Source of the DNA: Winogradskyella sp.
GTDB lineage: Bacteria; Bacteroidota; Bacteroidia; Flavobacteriales; Flavobacteriaceae
Direction of reading: 5' to 3'
DNA: 39,204 nt
NCBI RefSeq assembly: GCF_028282165.1
Contig: NZ_JANQIM010000045.1
Location: 1-39,204, forward strand
Under the pieces are notes generated by a model, which saw only the letters and a program-made list of their open reading frames with translations, searched no databases and was not told where the DNA came from. The translations under genes were made by a program, and so were the position numbers. How positions within the stretch are numbered: position 1 is the first letter of the stretch; each line of letters opens with the position of its first letter. Below are positions 14,958-23,930 of this stretch, in pieces.

Positions 14958-14988
14958 GAAAGAGTGGTTAACGTTTTAAAGATAACAA

Positions 14989-15747
14989 CTATCTCACAAA
15001 AACCAACTCTTTTTCAGAAGATAGACTTTCGCTAAACCCATAACTTTCATAATTGAAGCTTTTAATATCATCTAGAGTTTTCGCATCAGTATCTATAATA
15101 TAACGTGTCATGTAACCTCTTGCCAATTTGGCAAAGGTCATTATGGTTTTATATTGGCCATTTTTTAAATCCTTAAAATTGGCTGTAATAACTGGCACTT
15201 TTAAAGCTTTAGCATCTATCGCCTTAAAATATTCGTTACTTGCTAAGTTTAAGAATAATTCATCATCGTCTAATTCGTCATTTAAAGCTTGGGTCACTTT
15301 TTTCCTCCAAAATTCATAAAGGTTTTTGTTTCTACCTACTGGCATTCGGGTACCCATTTCCAATCGGTAAGGTTGAATTAAATCTAATGGTTTCAAAATA
15401 CCATATAGACCCGAAATGATTCGCACTGTATCCTGAACTTTATCCAACTTATCAACATCTATTGTGTAAGCATCAAGACCTCTATACACATCACCGCTAA
15501 AGGCATACAAAGCCTGTCTTGCATTCTCTGAAGTAAATGGCAATTCCCATTCTTGATTGCGCTCATAATTGAGTTGCCCGAGATTATCAGAAATATTCAT
15601 CAACTTAGACAAACTTTTGGCAGACTTTTTTTTCAGTAACTTATTTAAACGTTGAGCCTCAGCTAAAAAACAACCTTCAGTCGTTTTCGCCGTGGGTAAT
15701 TGGCTTTCAAAATTTAAGGATTTAGCTGGCGATAATACGAGTTTCAT
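14989..15747 (-). CDS. yaaA: Peroxide stress protein YaaA (UPF0246)
   Basis: This 252-residue protein has the family's signature start MKLVLSPAKSLNFESQLP and the blocks DVYRGLDA, ISGLYGILKPLDLIQPYRLEMGT, LASNEYFKA and KLARGYMTRYII. In E. coli YaaA lowers free intracellular iron during hydrogen peroxide stress; the same role is presumed. Full length, no signal peptide. A degenerate family A palindrome (15751-15775) lies directly upstream of its start. Confidence 0.93.
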   Translation of the reverse strand: MKLVLSPAKSLNFESQLPTAKTTEGCFLAEAQRLNKLLKKKSAKSLSKLMNISDNLGQLNYERNQEWELPFTSENARQALYAFSGDVYRGLDAYTIDVDKLDKVQDTVRIISGLYGILKPLDLIQPYRLEMGTRMPVGRNKNLYEFWRKKVTQALNDELDDDELFLNLASNEYFKAIDAKALKVPVITANFKDLKNGQYKTIMTFAKLARGYMTRYIIDTDAKTLDDIKSFNYESYGFSESLSSEKELVFVR

Positions 15748-15750
15748 AGT

Positions 15751-15775
15751 CTATCCCCTGTGAAAACAGGGATCT
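15751..15775. repeat. Degenerate family A palindrome upstream of yaaA
   Basis: CTATCCCCTGTGAAAACAGG plus GATCT aligns with the 25-bp family A unit at its ends (GGATCT versus GAATCT) and keeps a 6-bp hairpin, CCCTGT / ACAGGG. It begins 3 bp upstream of the yaaA start codon, so it would lie in that gene's 5' UTR. Confidence 0.45.
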
Positions 15776-15904
15776 CATTTAAGGTTTAACAACATTCTAA
15801 TTTTAGGCAAAAATACGATGTAAATGGAACAGTTTCAAGTATAGCCAACAACTAATCTTGATAGTTGTATAATGAATGTCTATACTAAAACACTGAGAAG
15901 TTGA

Positions 15905-15926
15905 GATGCAGAAATAAATTCAGCAT
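15905..15926. repeat. Short palindromic repeat, family C
   Basis: GATGCAGAAATAAATTCAGC plus AT matches the copy at 4326-4347 except for two bases near the left end. It lies in the gap between yaaA and the pseudouridine synthase gene and is not next to a start codon. Confidence 0.55.
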
Positions 15927-15977
15927 AACATAAATCCATTAATAATTTCTTCTCAGGAATTACTGCTTTAGGAGCAA

Positions 15978-17006
15978 TTAAGTCTGATGCTTGGCATAGC
16001 TTCTCCATTTTTCAATACATTGCTGCATATCTTCAGGAATTTCTGTAGAAAAACTTAACCATTTACCTGTTGTTGGATGCTCAAAGCCCAAGGTTTTAGC
16101 ATGCAATGCTTGGCGTGGCAATATTTTAAAGCAATTTTCAACAAACTGCTTATACTTTGTAAATGTAGTTCCTTTTAAAATCTTCTCACCGCCATAACGC
16201 TCATCGTTAAATAAGGTATGTCCAATATATTTCATATGTACACGTATTTGATGTGTACGGCCAGTCTCAAGCTTACAACTTACTAAAGTGACATATCCCA
16301 AACGTTCTAAGACTTTATAGTGTGTTACAGCAGGTTTTCCTTTGTAAGCCTCATCACCTTCATAAACTGTGTTCTGTAATCTATTCTTCGGATGGCGGCC
16401 AATATTACCTTCTATAGTTCCTTCTTCATTATCAATATTACCCCAAACCAATGCTACATATTCGCGTTCACTGGTCTTTTCGGCAAACTGATTCGATAGA
16501 TGCGCCATGGCCTTTTCGGTTTTAGCGACTACCAATAAACCACTGGTATCTTTATCGATACGATGTACCAGACCTGGTCTTTCACTAGAATTATTAGGTA
16601 AATTTTCAAAATGAAAAATGAGACCGTTAATTAAGGTTCCAGAATAGTTGCCATGACCAGGATGCACAACCATACCCGCTGATTTATTAACCACTAAAAG
16701 TTCATCATCTTCATAAACAATATCAATGGGAATATCTTCGGCAACCAATAAATATTCGTGTGGTGGATGTTCAAACTTAACCGTTATATGGTCGTTGGGC
16801 TTTACCTTGTAATTGGACTTTACTGACTCTCCATTGACAAAAATACTACCGTCTTTTGCAGCTTGCTGAATTTTGTTTCGTGTAGCATTTTCAACAAAAT
16901 TCATTAAATATTTATCTATTCTTAAGGGTTGCTGACCTTTCTCTACTTTAAAAGCATAATGCTCATAAAGCTCATCTTCTTCAGAAATATCAATAGTATC
17001 AGCCAT
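15978..17006 (-). CDS. rluD: RluD-type 23S rRNA pseudouridine synthase
   Basis: This enzyme isomerises specific uridines in 23S rRNA. From the start chosen here it is 342 residues. An N-terminal S4 RNA-binding domain (roughly residues 25-90) is followed by the RluA/RluD catalytic domain with RPGLVHRIDKDTSGLLVVAKT, whose first Asp (residue 151 here) is catalytic. SCKLETGRTHQIRVHM also matches. An upstream ATG at 17030 is possible, but it would overlap the PASTA gene by 20 bp; the ATG at 17006 lies 4 bp after that gene's stop. RluD versus another RluA-family member is inferred from length and the S4 domain. Confidence 0.9.
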   Translation of the reverse strand: MADTIDISEEDELYEHYAFKVEKGQQPLRIDKYLMNFVENATRNKIQQAAKDGSIFVNGESVKSNYKVKPNDHITVKFEHPPHEYLLVAEDIPIDIVYEDDELLVVNKSAGMVVHPGHGNYSGTLINGLIFHFENLPNNSSERPGLVHRIDKDTSGLLVVAKTEKAMAHLSNQFAEKTSEREYVALVWGNIDNEEGTIEGNIGRHPKNRLQNTVYEGDEAYKGKPAVTHYKVLERLGYVTLVSCKLETGRTHQIRVHMKYIGHTLFNDERYGGEKILKGTTFTKYKQFVENCFKILPRQALHAKTLGFEHPTTGKWLSFSTEIPEDMQQCIEKWRSYAKHQT

Positions 17007-17010
17007 AGCA

Positions 17011-17562
17011 CTAACGATTTCCGTTGCCAAGAACTAAATCTATTGTAGAGGTCAATGGCAATAATGTTCCAGGTTGTAAGGTCTCGCCTTCGTGTTTCAT
17101 GCCCAAAACCACATCTTTGCCAATATTATTGATGTAAGTGATTTTGCCTATTTTAAATTCTAAAGCCTGAAGCTGTGGCTTAGCTTGTCTAAAAGTTCGT
17201 TTTAAAATATTGGGCACCTCAACTTTGCGATAGCCAGATGGATTAAGAATTAAATAAATCTTTCGGTTTTCTTTAACCTGAGCACCAGCAATTGGATTTT
17301 GCTCAATAACAGAGTACTTGGGATATTTAGGATTAAAATTGGCAGAATCCTGAATTTCCATCACCAAATCCTTATCGTCTAATTCTATTTTTACAGTCTC
17401 CAAAGATTTACCCTTTAAATCCGGAACCGTAACGAATTCGCCGTGATTAGTCGTTACATTTAACCACTTTAGTATAAAAAAACTTAGCACCACAACAGCC
17501 ACAATAGCCAATGCCAGTTGTTTTAAAAACACTTTGCTTGTCAAAAACTTAACTAAACTCAT
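17011..17562 (-). CDS. PASTA-domain membrane protein
   Basis: About 183 residues. A short basic N-terminus, then a transmembrane helix (LALAIVAVVVLSFFILKWL), then an exported part with two to three PASTA-like repeats: VTVPDLKGKSLETVKIEL with VIEQNPIAGAQV, and VEVPNILKRTFRQAKPQL with VLGMKHEGETLQPGTLLP. PASTA domains bind muropeptides or beta-lactam-like ligands in kinases and PBPs, but here no kinase is attached. I start at 17562 because the longer frame adds a stretch lacking family features, while TAGATTTG just upstream fits a promoter. It lies with rluD and divergently from ddl, which makes D-Ala-D-Ala, hinting at cell-wall context. Confidence 0.82.
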   Translation of the reverse strand: MSLVKFLTSKVFLKQLALAIVAVVVLSFFILKWLNVTTNHGEFVTVPDLKGKSLETVKIELDDKDLVMEIQDSANFNPKYPKYSVIEQNPIAGAQVKENRKIYLILNPSGYRKVEVPNILKRTFRQAKPQLQALEFKIGKITYINNIGKDVVLGMKHEGETLQPGTLLPLTSTIDLVLGNGNR

Positions 17563-17580
17563 AGGCTGCTTACTTGTCGA

Positions 17581-17588
17581 CAAATCTA
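17581..17588 (-). promoter_or_regulatory. Bacteroidetes-type -7 element (TAGATTTG) for the PASTA gene
   Basis: The minus strand reads TAGATTTG, a full TAnnTTTG match, 18 bp before the ATG at 17562. No TTTG at the -33 position was found. It would fall inside the longer alternative frame, which argues against that start. Confidence 0.4.
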
Positions 17589-17710
17589 ATAAATAATCTA
17601 ACGCTATAAAATTAATATACGTATACATCACTAGATTTAGATTGTTCAAAATAAATGATACTTTTACATTACACTATTTATTAACTATGTCTATGCCTAG
17701 ATAGCGTGTA

Positions 17711-17732
17711 GATACTGAAATAAGTTCAGTAT
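17711..17732. repeat. Short palindromic repeat, family C, abutting the ddl start
   Basis: GATACTGAAATAAGTTCAGT plus AT forms a perfect 8-bp hairpin, ATACTGAA / TTCAGTAT, with a 5-base loop. It ends 2 bp before the ddl ATG, the same arrangement as at trpE (4326) and alaS (28826). Confidence 0.65.
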
Positions 17733-17734
17733 AA

Positions 17735-18712
17735 ATGAAAAAAAACATAGCCATCATTATGGGAGGCTACTCAAGCGAGTATGAAATTTCGCTTAAGAGC
17801 GGTAATGTCGTATACGACACATTGAATAAAGAAAAATATAATGTTTATCGTATTCATATTTTTAAAAGTAAATGGGTATATGTTAATGATGACAATGAGG
17901 AATTTCCTGTAGACAAAAATGATTTTTCCATCCGTGTAAACGATACCAAAATCACTTTTAATTGTGTTTTTAATGCCATACATGGTTCTCCTGGTGAAGA
18001 CGGCTACATGCAAGCTTATTTTGAGTTATTGGATATACCGCAAACAAGTTGCAACATGTATCAAGCGGCTTTAACTTTTAATAAGCGTGATTTATTGGCT
18101 ACGCTTAAACCTTATGGTATTAAAATGGCCGAAAGCTACTATTTAAATCTTGGTGATCTTATTGATGAAGACGTCATTGTAAATAAAGTTGGCTTACCTT
18201 GTTTTGTTAAGGCCAATAAAGCCGGAAGCAGTTTTGGCATCTCTAAGGTCTATAAAAAAGAGGATTTAAAAGCAGCTATTGAAAGCTCATTTAAGGAGGA
18301 TAATGAAATTATCATTGAGCAATTTTTGGATGGTGTAGAAGTGTCGGTTGGCGTGATATCGTATAAAGGAAAAACAACGGTTTTACCTATTACAGAGATT
18401 GTATCCGAAAATGATTTTTTTGATTATGCTGCAAAATATGAAGGTAAATCCCAAGAGATAACTCCCGCTAGGATTTCAAAAGATTACGAAGAAAAAACCA
18501 GAAAAGTGGCTAAACAGATTTACGATATCTTAAGCATGACTGGATTTTCGAGAAGTGAATTCATATTTAAAGATGATGAGCCCTATCTTTTGGAAATGAA
18601 TACAGTACCAGGTTTGACCAAAGAGAGTATTTTACCTCAGCAAGCCACTGAAGCGGGAATTAGCATGGAAGACTTATTTGATAATGCTATTGAAGAAGCC
18701 ATAAAAAAATGA
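17735..18712 (+). CDS. ddl: D-alanine--D-alanine ligase
   Basis: This ATP-grasp enzyme makes the D-Ala-D-Ala dipeptide for peptidoglycan. The 325-residue protein has IMGGYSSEYEISLKSG at the N-terminus (the HxxE/S-type substrate lid region), HGSPGEDGYMQAYFELL, the ATP-grasp core KANKAGSSFGISKV, EQFLDGVEVSVGV and the metal/substrate segment EMNTVPGLTKESILPQQA. Full length. It is divergent from the PASTA gene and upstream of coaD. A family C hairpin occupies the bases just before its start codon. Confidence 0.95.
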   Translation: MKKNIAIIMGGYSSEYEISLKSGNVVYDTLNKEKYNVYRIHIFKSKWVYVNDDNEEFPVDKNDFSIRVNDTKITFNCVFNAIHGSPGEDGYMQAYFELLDIPQTSCNMYQAALTFNKRDLLATLKPYGIKMAESYYLNLGDLIDEDVIVNKVGLPCFVKANKAGSSFGISKVYKKEDLKAAIESSFKEDNEIIIEQFLDGVEVSVGVISYKGKTTVLPITEIVSENDFFDYAAKYEGKSQEITPARISKDYEEKTRKVAKQIYDILSMTGFSRSEFIFKDDEPYLLEMNTVPGLTKESILPQQATEAGISMEDLFDNAIEEAIKK

Positions 18713-18741
18713 CGATTTTAGATTGACGATTTTTGAATTAT

Positions 18742-18749
18742 TATCTTTG
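18742..18749 (+). promoter_or_regulatory. Bacteroidetes-type -7 element (TATCTTTG) for coaD
   Basis: TATCTTTG matches TAnnTTTG and lies 34 bp before the coaD ATG, in the 71-bp gap after ddl. A -33 TTTG at the right distance was not seen. Confidence 0.4.
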
Positions 18750-18783
18750 ACTTATAATTAAACCTTTCTTACGAAAAGTAGAC

Positions 18784-19245
18784 ATGAAACGTGCCATATT
18801 TCCAGGGTCTTTTGATCCAATTACCAATGGACACTACGACATTATAAAACGTGGTGTTAAGTTATTTGATGAAGTTATTGTTGCCATTGGTATTAATGCC
18901 GACAAAAAATATATGTTTTCTTTGGAGGAAAGAAAGAGGTTTATCGAAGAGGCATTTAAGGATGAACCTAAAGTAAAAGTCACCACCTATAGTGGACTCA
19001 CTGTGGATTACTGCAAAGAAGTCCAAGCTAAATTTATTCTAAGAGGTCTTAGAAATCCGGCTGACTTTGAATTTGAAAAAGCTATTGCCCATACCAATAG
19101 AAGACTTTCAAAAATTGAAACGGTCTTTCTATTAACTGCCGCTAAAACATCTTACATTGCTTCATCCATAGTTCGTGATGTTATTAGAAATAATGGCGAC
19201 TACACGGTTTTAGTTCCAGATAGTGTGCGGATAACTTCTAAATAA
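18784..19245 (+). CDS. coaD: Phosphopantetheine adenylyltransferase
   Basis: CoaD makes dephospho-CoA from 4'-phosphopantetheine and ATP. The 153-residue protein has the nucleotidyltransferase motif FPGSFDPITNGHYD with TNGH (H17), the RGLRNPADFEFE block, and the C-terminal SSIVRD (variant of SSSxVR). Length is normal. It converges on the response-regulator gene and overlaps it by 8 bp at the 3' end. Confidence 0.95.
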   Translation: MKRAIFPGSFDPITNGHYDIIKRGVKLFDEVIVAIGINADKKYMFSLEERKRFIEEAFKDEPKVKVTTYSGLTVDYCKEVQAKFILRGLRNPADFEFEKAIAHTNRRLSKIETVFLLTAAKTSYIASSIVRDVIRNNGDYTVLVPDSVRITSK

Positions 19246-19882
19246 TATTATTGCGCTTCGCTTTTTCAACAGCTTCTAGCTTATTATGAACTTGAAGCTT
19301 ACGATATATATGTTCTATATGCTTCCTAATAGTACCCGTAGATAAAATTAGATTTTCTGCAACAGCATTATAGCTTAGCCCCTTACTAAGTTGTTCTAAA
19401 ACATCTATTTCTCTACTGGTAAGCTTAATTTCTTCTTTTTCTTTAGTCTCCATAAATGGATTGCGAAGTAATTTTAATGTCTTTAAGGCAATAGATGGAT
19501 TCATAGCCGCACCTCCATTTAAGGTTTCTAAAATACCCGAATGCAAAGCTCCGGCATCAATCTCTTTTAATAAATAACCATCAGCTCCAGCTTTTATAGC
19601 ATTAAAAATATTTTCGTCATTGTCAAACACGGTTAACATTATAATCTTAACATGGGGATACTTTTGCTTCACCTTCTCTGTTGCGTCAATACCATTCATC
19701 ACAGGCATCTCAATATCCATTAGTATTAAATCAATGTTATGATTCTCTTCGAGTTTCTCCAAAACATCGATACCGTTCATAGCTGTGAATCGTACTTGTA
19801 AATCTTCAAAAAAGGACAGTTTCTCTTCAACAGCCTTAATTAAAAACATATTATCATCTACTATGGCAATTTTTGTCTTCAT
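19238..19882 (-). CDS. LuxR/NarL-type response regulator
   Basis: This 214-residue protein has a receiver domain with acidic pocket residues D9/D10, phospho-acceptor D56 in LILMDIEMPVMNG, the conserved T in MLTVFD and K in LLKEI. A C-terminal LuxR-type HTH spans about residues 148-205 (LTSREIDVLEQLSKGLSYNAVAE...TIRKHIEHIYRKL). It is downstream of the histidine kinase gene on the same strand with a 33-bp gap, so the two form a cognate pair. Targets cannot be read from the sequence. Confidence 0.92.
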   Translation of the reverse strand: MKTKIAIVDDNMFLIKAVEEKLSFFEDLQVRFTAMNGIDVLEKLEENHNIDLILMDIEMPVMNGIDATEKVKQKYPHVKIIMLTVFDNDENIFNAIKAGADGYLLKEIDAGALHSGILETLNGGAAMNPSIALKTLKLLRNPFMETKEKEEIKLTSREIDVLEQLSKGLSYNAVAENLILSTGTIRKHIEHIYRKLQVHNKLEAVEKAKRNNII

Positions 19883-19915
19883 CTTTAATTACAGTATTAC
19901 TATTCCCTTATGCTA

Positions 19916-21877
19916 TTACACACTTAATTCTATGATAGTACCTTTGTTTGGTTCTGATTTTATTTTTAGGCCGCCATTAATTTCCGAAGCTCTTTTTTCC
20001 ATGTTTGATAATCCGTTGCCTCGTTTGGTTTTATTTAAATCAAAACCTTTTCCGTCGTCAGAAATCCTAAAAACATAATTAGAGACCTCTTTAGAAACAT
20101 TTACTTTTATTTTTGAAGCTTCAGCATATTTCAAACTATTGTGTATGGCTTCCTGAATGATCCTATGAATATTCATTCCCTCTACCGAAGAAAATGTTTT
20201 AGATACATCTACACTATCGTTGACATTAAAGCTAAACTGAATATCTGCGTCATATAGATGTGCCTTGTCAATATAATTTGAAATTCTCGTTTGTAAATCT
20301 TCAAAAGAGATTTCACTTTTATTCATTGCCCATATGGTATCCCTGAGTTCATAGATAGTACCAGAAGTAAACTCACTTATGGTCGCAAGTTTATTATTGA
20401 GTTTTTTGTCTTTAATATCAAAGGCATATTTTAAATTGTCCAAAGACGAAATAATAAAGGTGAGTTGTGCGCCGATATTATCGTGCAAATCTCTGCTAAT
20501 TCTAAGCCGTTGTTCTTGCAACTTGTTCTGTGTTTCAATTTTAAGCAATGCCCCTTTTAACTCATTCTCTTTCTTTAGCTGCCTATTCTTTAGTTCTTGT
20601 TGGTTATATATTAAATAACCTAATAATCCAAGAACAACTGCCAAGCCAATAAGCCCGAAGATTTGATAATTTCGTTGTTGTATTATCAGGTCTTGTTCTG
20701 CAATCTCGGCACGTTGAATGAGAATTTCTTTTTCTTTTTTCTCTGTTTCATATTTTATTTCCAAATCTGCAATGGCTTTAGCATTTCTCTTAGAAAAGAT
20801 GGAATCCTTAAGCTTTATAAACTTTTGTTTTGATACCCTCGCCTTTTCGTAATCATTCATCATGTATTGCGTCTCGGCATTAGTGAGATATAAATCGGCT
20901 GCCTTAAGTTCTGTTTCGGGATACTTTTCAACAAGATCAAATCCTTTCTCGATATAAAAAAGTGCTTTTTTAGGGTTATTTTTTTCATTGTAAATAGCTG
21001 CAATATTGTTGTAAGAACTGATCATCCCTTTTTCGTCCGCATTAAAATCCTTTGGTTTTTCTAATGCCTTGAGATAGATTGTAAGTGCCAAATCAATATC
21101 TCCTTTTAAATAATGTGTATGGGCCAGATTGTCTAACAAGCGGTAATAATCTATATGGTTATTCTTTTCTTTTGCCAAGATTATGCCTTTATTAAATGTT
21201 GCCACAGCTTCATTTAAACGTCCTAAATTTTTAAGGTTAATGCCAATATTATTATAAGAAGCGATTTGTTCGTTTTGCATATTATACTTTAAACGTATGT
21301 CCAATGCTTTTTTATGATATTCCAGAGCCTTTTCATTGAGGTTCATCTCTTGGTAAATGAGGCCAATATTGTTTAATGAGGATTCCATAGCTCGTTCCAT
21401 ATCGGCATTCTCATCCATTTTTAAGGATTCAAAAAAATAATCCAAAGCTTTGCTGTAATTGCCTCTATTCCAATTGAGCATACCAAGGTTATTGATGCAC
21501 ATGGACTCAATATTCTCAAATCCAAAATCACGACTCATCTTCAGCGCTTTTTCAAAATAATAGCTCGCCGAATCAGATTTACCTGTAACATCCATATAAA
21601 TGCCATGAGTATTTACCAATTCTGTTAATCCAAAATTAAAATTGGCTTTTTTGGCAAGTTGTTTTCCCTCTTTTATAACAGCATTCGCTTTGTCGGTATC
21701 ATTAAAAATATAACCAAATGCAATCTTGTTATAAAGTCTTATTTTAATAGAATCATTTTGCTGTTGCCTTGCCACGGTAAGAAGGCTATCTAGATTCTGT
21801 GAAAATCCAAAAATCGAAACGAAAAAAAAAGAACAACTTAATACTTTGATTTTGAGTGATCTTAATAAAAAAAGCAT
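19916..21877 (-). CDS. TPR-containing sensor histidine kinase (HisKA_3 type)
   Basis: This is a sensor kinase with an export signal near the N-terminus (MLFLLRSLKIKVLSCSFFFV...GFSQ). A long tetratricopeptide sensor part follows; repeats such as SLNNIGLIYQEMNLNEKALEYHKKAL recur about every 40 residues. Then come a coiled linker, one transmembrane helix (FGLIGLAVVLGLLGYLIY), a HisKA_3 dimerisation segment RISRDLHDNIGAQ with the phospho-His, and a HATPase domain with EAIHNSLKYAEA, DDGKGFD and GNGLSNMEKRA. I prefer the ATG at 21877, which starts at the signal peptide; a longer frame begins at 21946. The TPR region probably lies in the periplasm. It pairs with the LuxR-type regulator downstream. 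Confidence 0.9.
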   Translation of the reverse strand: MLFLLRSLKIKVLSCSFFFVSIFGFSQNLDSLLTVARQQQNDSIKIRLYNKIAFGYIFNDTDKANAVIKEGKQLAKKANFNFGLTELVNTHGIYMDVTGKSDSASYYFEKALKMSRDFGFENIESMCINNLGMLNWNRGNYSKALDYFFESLKMDENADMERAMESSLNNIGLIYQEMNLNEKALEYHKKALDIRLKYNMQNEQIASYNNIGINLKNLGRLNEAVATFNKGIILAKEKNNHIDYYRLLDNLAHTHYLKGDIDLALTIYLKALEKPKDFNADEKGMISSYNNIAAIYNEKNNPKKALFYIEKGFDLVEKYPETELKAADLYLTNAETQYMMNDYEKARVSKQKFIKLKDSIFSKRNAKAIADLEIKYETEKKEKEILIQRAEIAEQDLIIQQRNYQIFGLIGLAVVLGLLGYLIYNQQELKNRQLKKENELKGALLKIETQNKLQEQRLRISRDLHDNIGAQLTFIISSLDNLKYAFDIKDKKLNNKLATISEFTSGTIYELRDTIWAMNKSEISFEDLQTRISNYIDKAHLYDADIQFSFNVNDSVDVSKTFSSVEGMNIHRIIQEAIHNSLKYAEASKIKVNVSKEVSNYVFRISDDGKGFDLNKTKRGNGLSNMEKRASEINGGLKIKSEPNKGTIIELSV

Positions 21878-22007
21878 CAGATAAACTCTCCTGTTAAGTT
21901 CAGAAGGTCTAACTGATACTTTTTCTAAAAAATTGATTAATAGCATATGTAATATAAAACTAATTATGAGTAGGCTAATTGTTTTTCGATTAAAAGGTAT
22001 TTAATAA

Positions 22008-22044
22008 GATTAAGCGTAATTTAATGAAAGAATCACGCTTAATC
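22008..22044 (-). terminator. Hairpin just after the beta-propeller gene
   Basis: A perfect 10-bp inverted repeat, GATTAAGCGT (22008-22017) and ACGCTTAATC (22035-22044), with a 17-base loop, starts 3 bp past the stop codon at 22048. The following minus-strand bases are T-rich but without a solid T-run, so it may end or protect the transcript. It could also limit read-through into the kinase gene. Confidence 0.5.
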
Positions 22045-22047
22045 AAA

Positions 22048-23919
22048 CTATTTCTTTAGGTTGTAAGCATATATCGTCTTGTCATTTGGCTTGTAATACA
22101 AATACCCGCCAAATTCATCGACTTTATAAACAGGCTTTTTATCCTTGAGTATTATTTCTTTTTCAATAGCTCCTGAATCCTTACTTAACTTTACCAAACC
22201 GACACCATTATCTAATTTCGTTAATACAAATTGGGCATCTTGAGTTGCAGATGTTGCTTTAAAGCGCTTAGCAAGTTCATTAAAAGATGCTGTTCCGATT
22301 TCAGTGAACATGTTTGCTGCACGTTGCATCTGCGCACCGTGACTATTATACTGGCCTAAGCTATTTCTATTTGCACCTGCTCTAAATGAAGCATTTGCCG
22401 CCATAGCAGTTGAAGCCACAGCCATGGCACCTGCTAATATAGCACCAAAGGCACTTTTTCCCGGTGCTCTATGATATTCGTGCCAGTTTGCTTTACCGTC
22501 CCAATCTAAAGACATCATATTCTGGTCCGAGGCCAATAAAATTCCATTAGCTCTTACCTCTATACTTGTGGGATCTTCTTTACCGTCAAAATTTGCTTCA
22601 GTTAGTATTTCTGATGTCCCACTAACGGCATCGATACTAAACACTTTTTCATCTGCTGCAATCAAATACCTGTTATTCTTTTCGTCAAAATCTGAGCTTA
22701 CGACATCCGCCTTTTTGAATTTTAATGGTTTAGACCAAACTTGTTCTCCAGTCTCCAGATTAACGATGTTTGCATCTCCTGAAGTAATATAAATTAGACC
22801 TTGAGGTGTCGATGCCATCGTCAAAATGTTTTCGCCTGTTTTGAGCGGTTTTTTAAACAGTGTTTTACCATCGTAGGAAATTTTATTTATTCCTCCTTGA
22901 TAAATGCCAAACAAAATTCCATCTTCCATAATATAAAAATGTTGAACATAGCCTTTAGTCTTAGGTGCTTTCTCCCATAAATCCTCACCTGTTGAAGCAC
23001 TTAGCATGGTAATCTTGGATTCTGACTTAGCAGCAAATGCGCCACTTCCTCCTGTTACGTTACTAACAACCGCGAGTCCTTGAGGCAATATTTCAAAATT
23101 GACGACACTTCCTTTTACCTTGCGCTCATCTGGCCAAGCTTCAGAGCCATCGGCATTAAACTTATAGATCTTGGTATTCTTTAAATTGGTTGTTGCTGCA
23201 AAACCATATACATCAGTTTCGGATGCGTTACTTGTCATCCAATTAACATTTTTAACATCGTTCTTCCATAAAGTTTCACCAGTTTTTGTTTTTGCTATAA
23301 CACCTTGGCTTGTCGGTATTAAAAGTTTGTCCTTTAATAATGCTGGCCTACCTGTAACCGACCAATTCTTCATTGTCACCTTTCCTGGTTTTATTAAGAA
23401 AAATGAATAATCTTCATTTCCGGTGCCCAAGTCATAAACGGCCACTTTAGGTGTTACATTTTCTGCCTTACCGCCACCTTTTTGAAAACCACTTACCACC
23501 AATTTATTTTGGGGCATAATGACATCGCATGTAAAAATATTCTTCCATCCTTTGGATTCGGTCGAAAACAATACTGTACCAGACATATAGTCGATAACAG
23601 CTTTTTTTGAAGACATATTGGCAAACCCTGTCTGTCCCACCATAACATATGGTGCATTAGGGATGTAGTTGAGTTCTTCTGGCTTTACACGACCATACTC
23701 CGTAAAGTTGAATAGAAGACCTTCTTGTCCAGGTTTTATCCCGACCAGTCCATCATTTGTGGCAACTACAAGGGTTCCACCCTCGGTGATTGTCATGTCA
23801 TTAATCTTAGCTCCCAATCCGTAATTAGCATCCGGTACGTCTTGTGCAAGTAACAATGTCGTACAGAAGAAAAGTAGAACTATTGTTAGTATATTGGGTA
23901 TAATCAATCGCTTTTCCAT
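22048..23919 (-). CDS. Exported PQQ-like beta-propeller repeat protein
   Basis: This 623-residue protein has a signal peptide (about residues 1-25, ending LLLAQ). Repeated PQQ-like beta-propeller blades follow, each with a Trp-containing strand such as TGETLWKNDVKN, TGEDLWEKAPKT, TGEQVWSKPLKF and DGKANWHEY. No PQQ cofactor ligands or enzyme motif are evident, so a scaffold or ligand-binding role is more likely than a dehydrogenase. A Gly/Ala-rich helical stretch around residues 490-540 (GAILAGAMAVASTAMAANAS) interrupts the propeller pattern and is unusual. It lies 11 bp downstream of a lipoprotein gene and probably shares its transcript. Confidence 0.75.
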   Translation of the reverse strand: MEKRLIIPNILTIVLLFFCTTLLLAQDVPDANYGLGAKINDMTITEGGTLVVATNDGLVGIKPGQEGLLFNFTEYGRVKPEELNYIPNAPYVMVGQTGFANMSSKKAVIDYMSGTVLFSTESKGWKNIFTCDVIMPQNKLVVSGFQKGGGKAENVTPKVAVYDLGTGNEDYSFFLIKPGKVTMKNWSVTGRPALLKDKLLIPTSQGVIAKTKTGETLWKNDVKNVNWMTSNASETDVYGFAATTNLKNTKIYKFNADGSEAWPDERKVKGSVVNFEILPQGLAVVSNVTGGSGAFAAKSESKITMLSASTGEDLWEKAPKTKGYVQHFYIMEDGILFGIYQGGINKISYDGKTLFKKPLKTGENILTMASTPQGLIYITSGDANIVNLETGEQVWSKPLKFKKADVVSSDFDEKNNRYLIAADEKVFSIDAVSGTSEILTEANFDGKEDPTSIEVRANGILLASDQNMMSLDWDGKANWHEYHRAPGKSAFGAILAGAMAVASTAMAANASFRAGANRNSLGQYNSHGAQMQRAANMFTEIGTASFNELAKRFKATSATQDAQFVLTKLDNGVGLVKLSKDSGAIEKEIILKDKKPVYKVDEFGGYLYYKPNDKTIYAYNLKK

Positions 23920-23930
23920 CTTAAGTCTTT

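Noticed and set aside
15978..17030. Upstream ATG (17030) for the pseudouridine synthase
   Set aside because: It overlaps the preceding gene by 20 bp, while the ATG at 17006 falls just after that gene's stop; the earlier start cannot be excluded.
17563..17649. Longer N-terminus for the PASTA protein
   Set aside because: The extra 29 residues lack family features and a TAGATTTG promoter-like element lies within that stretch.
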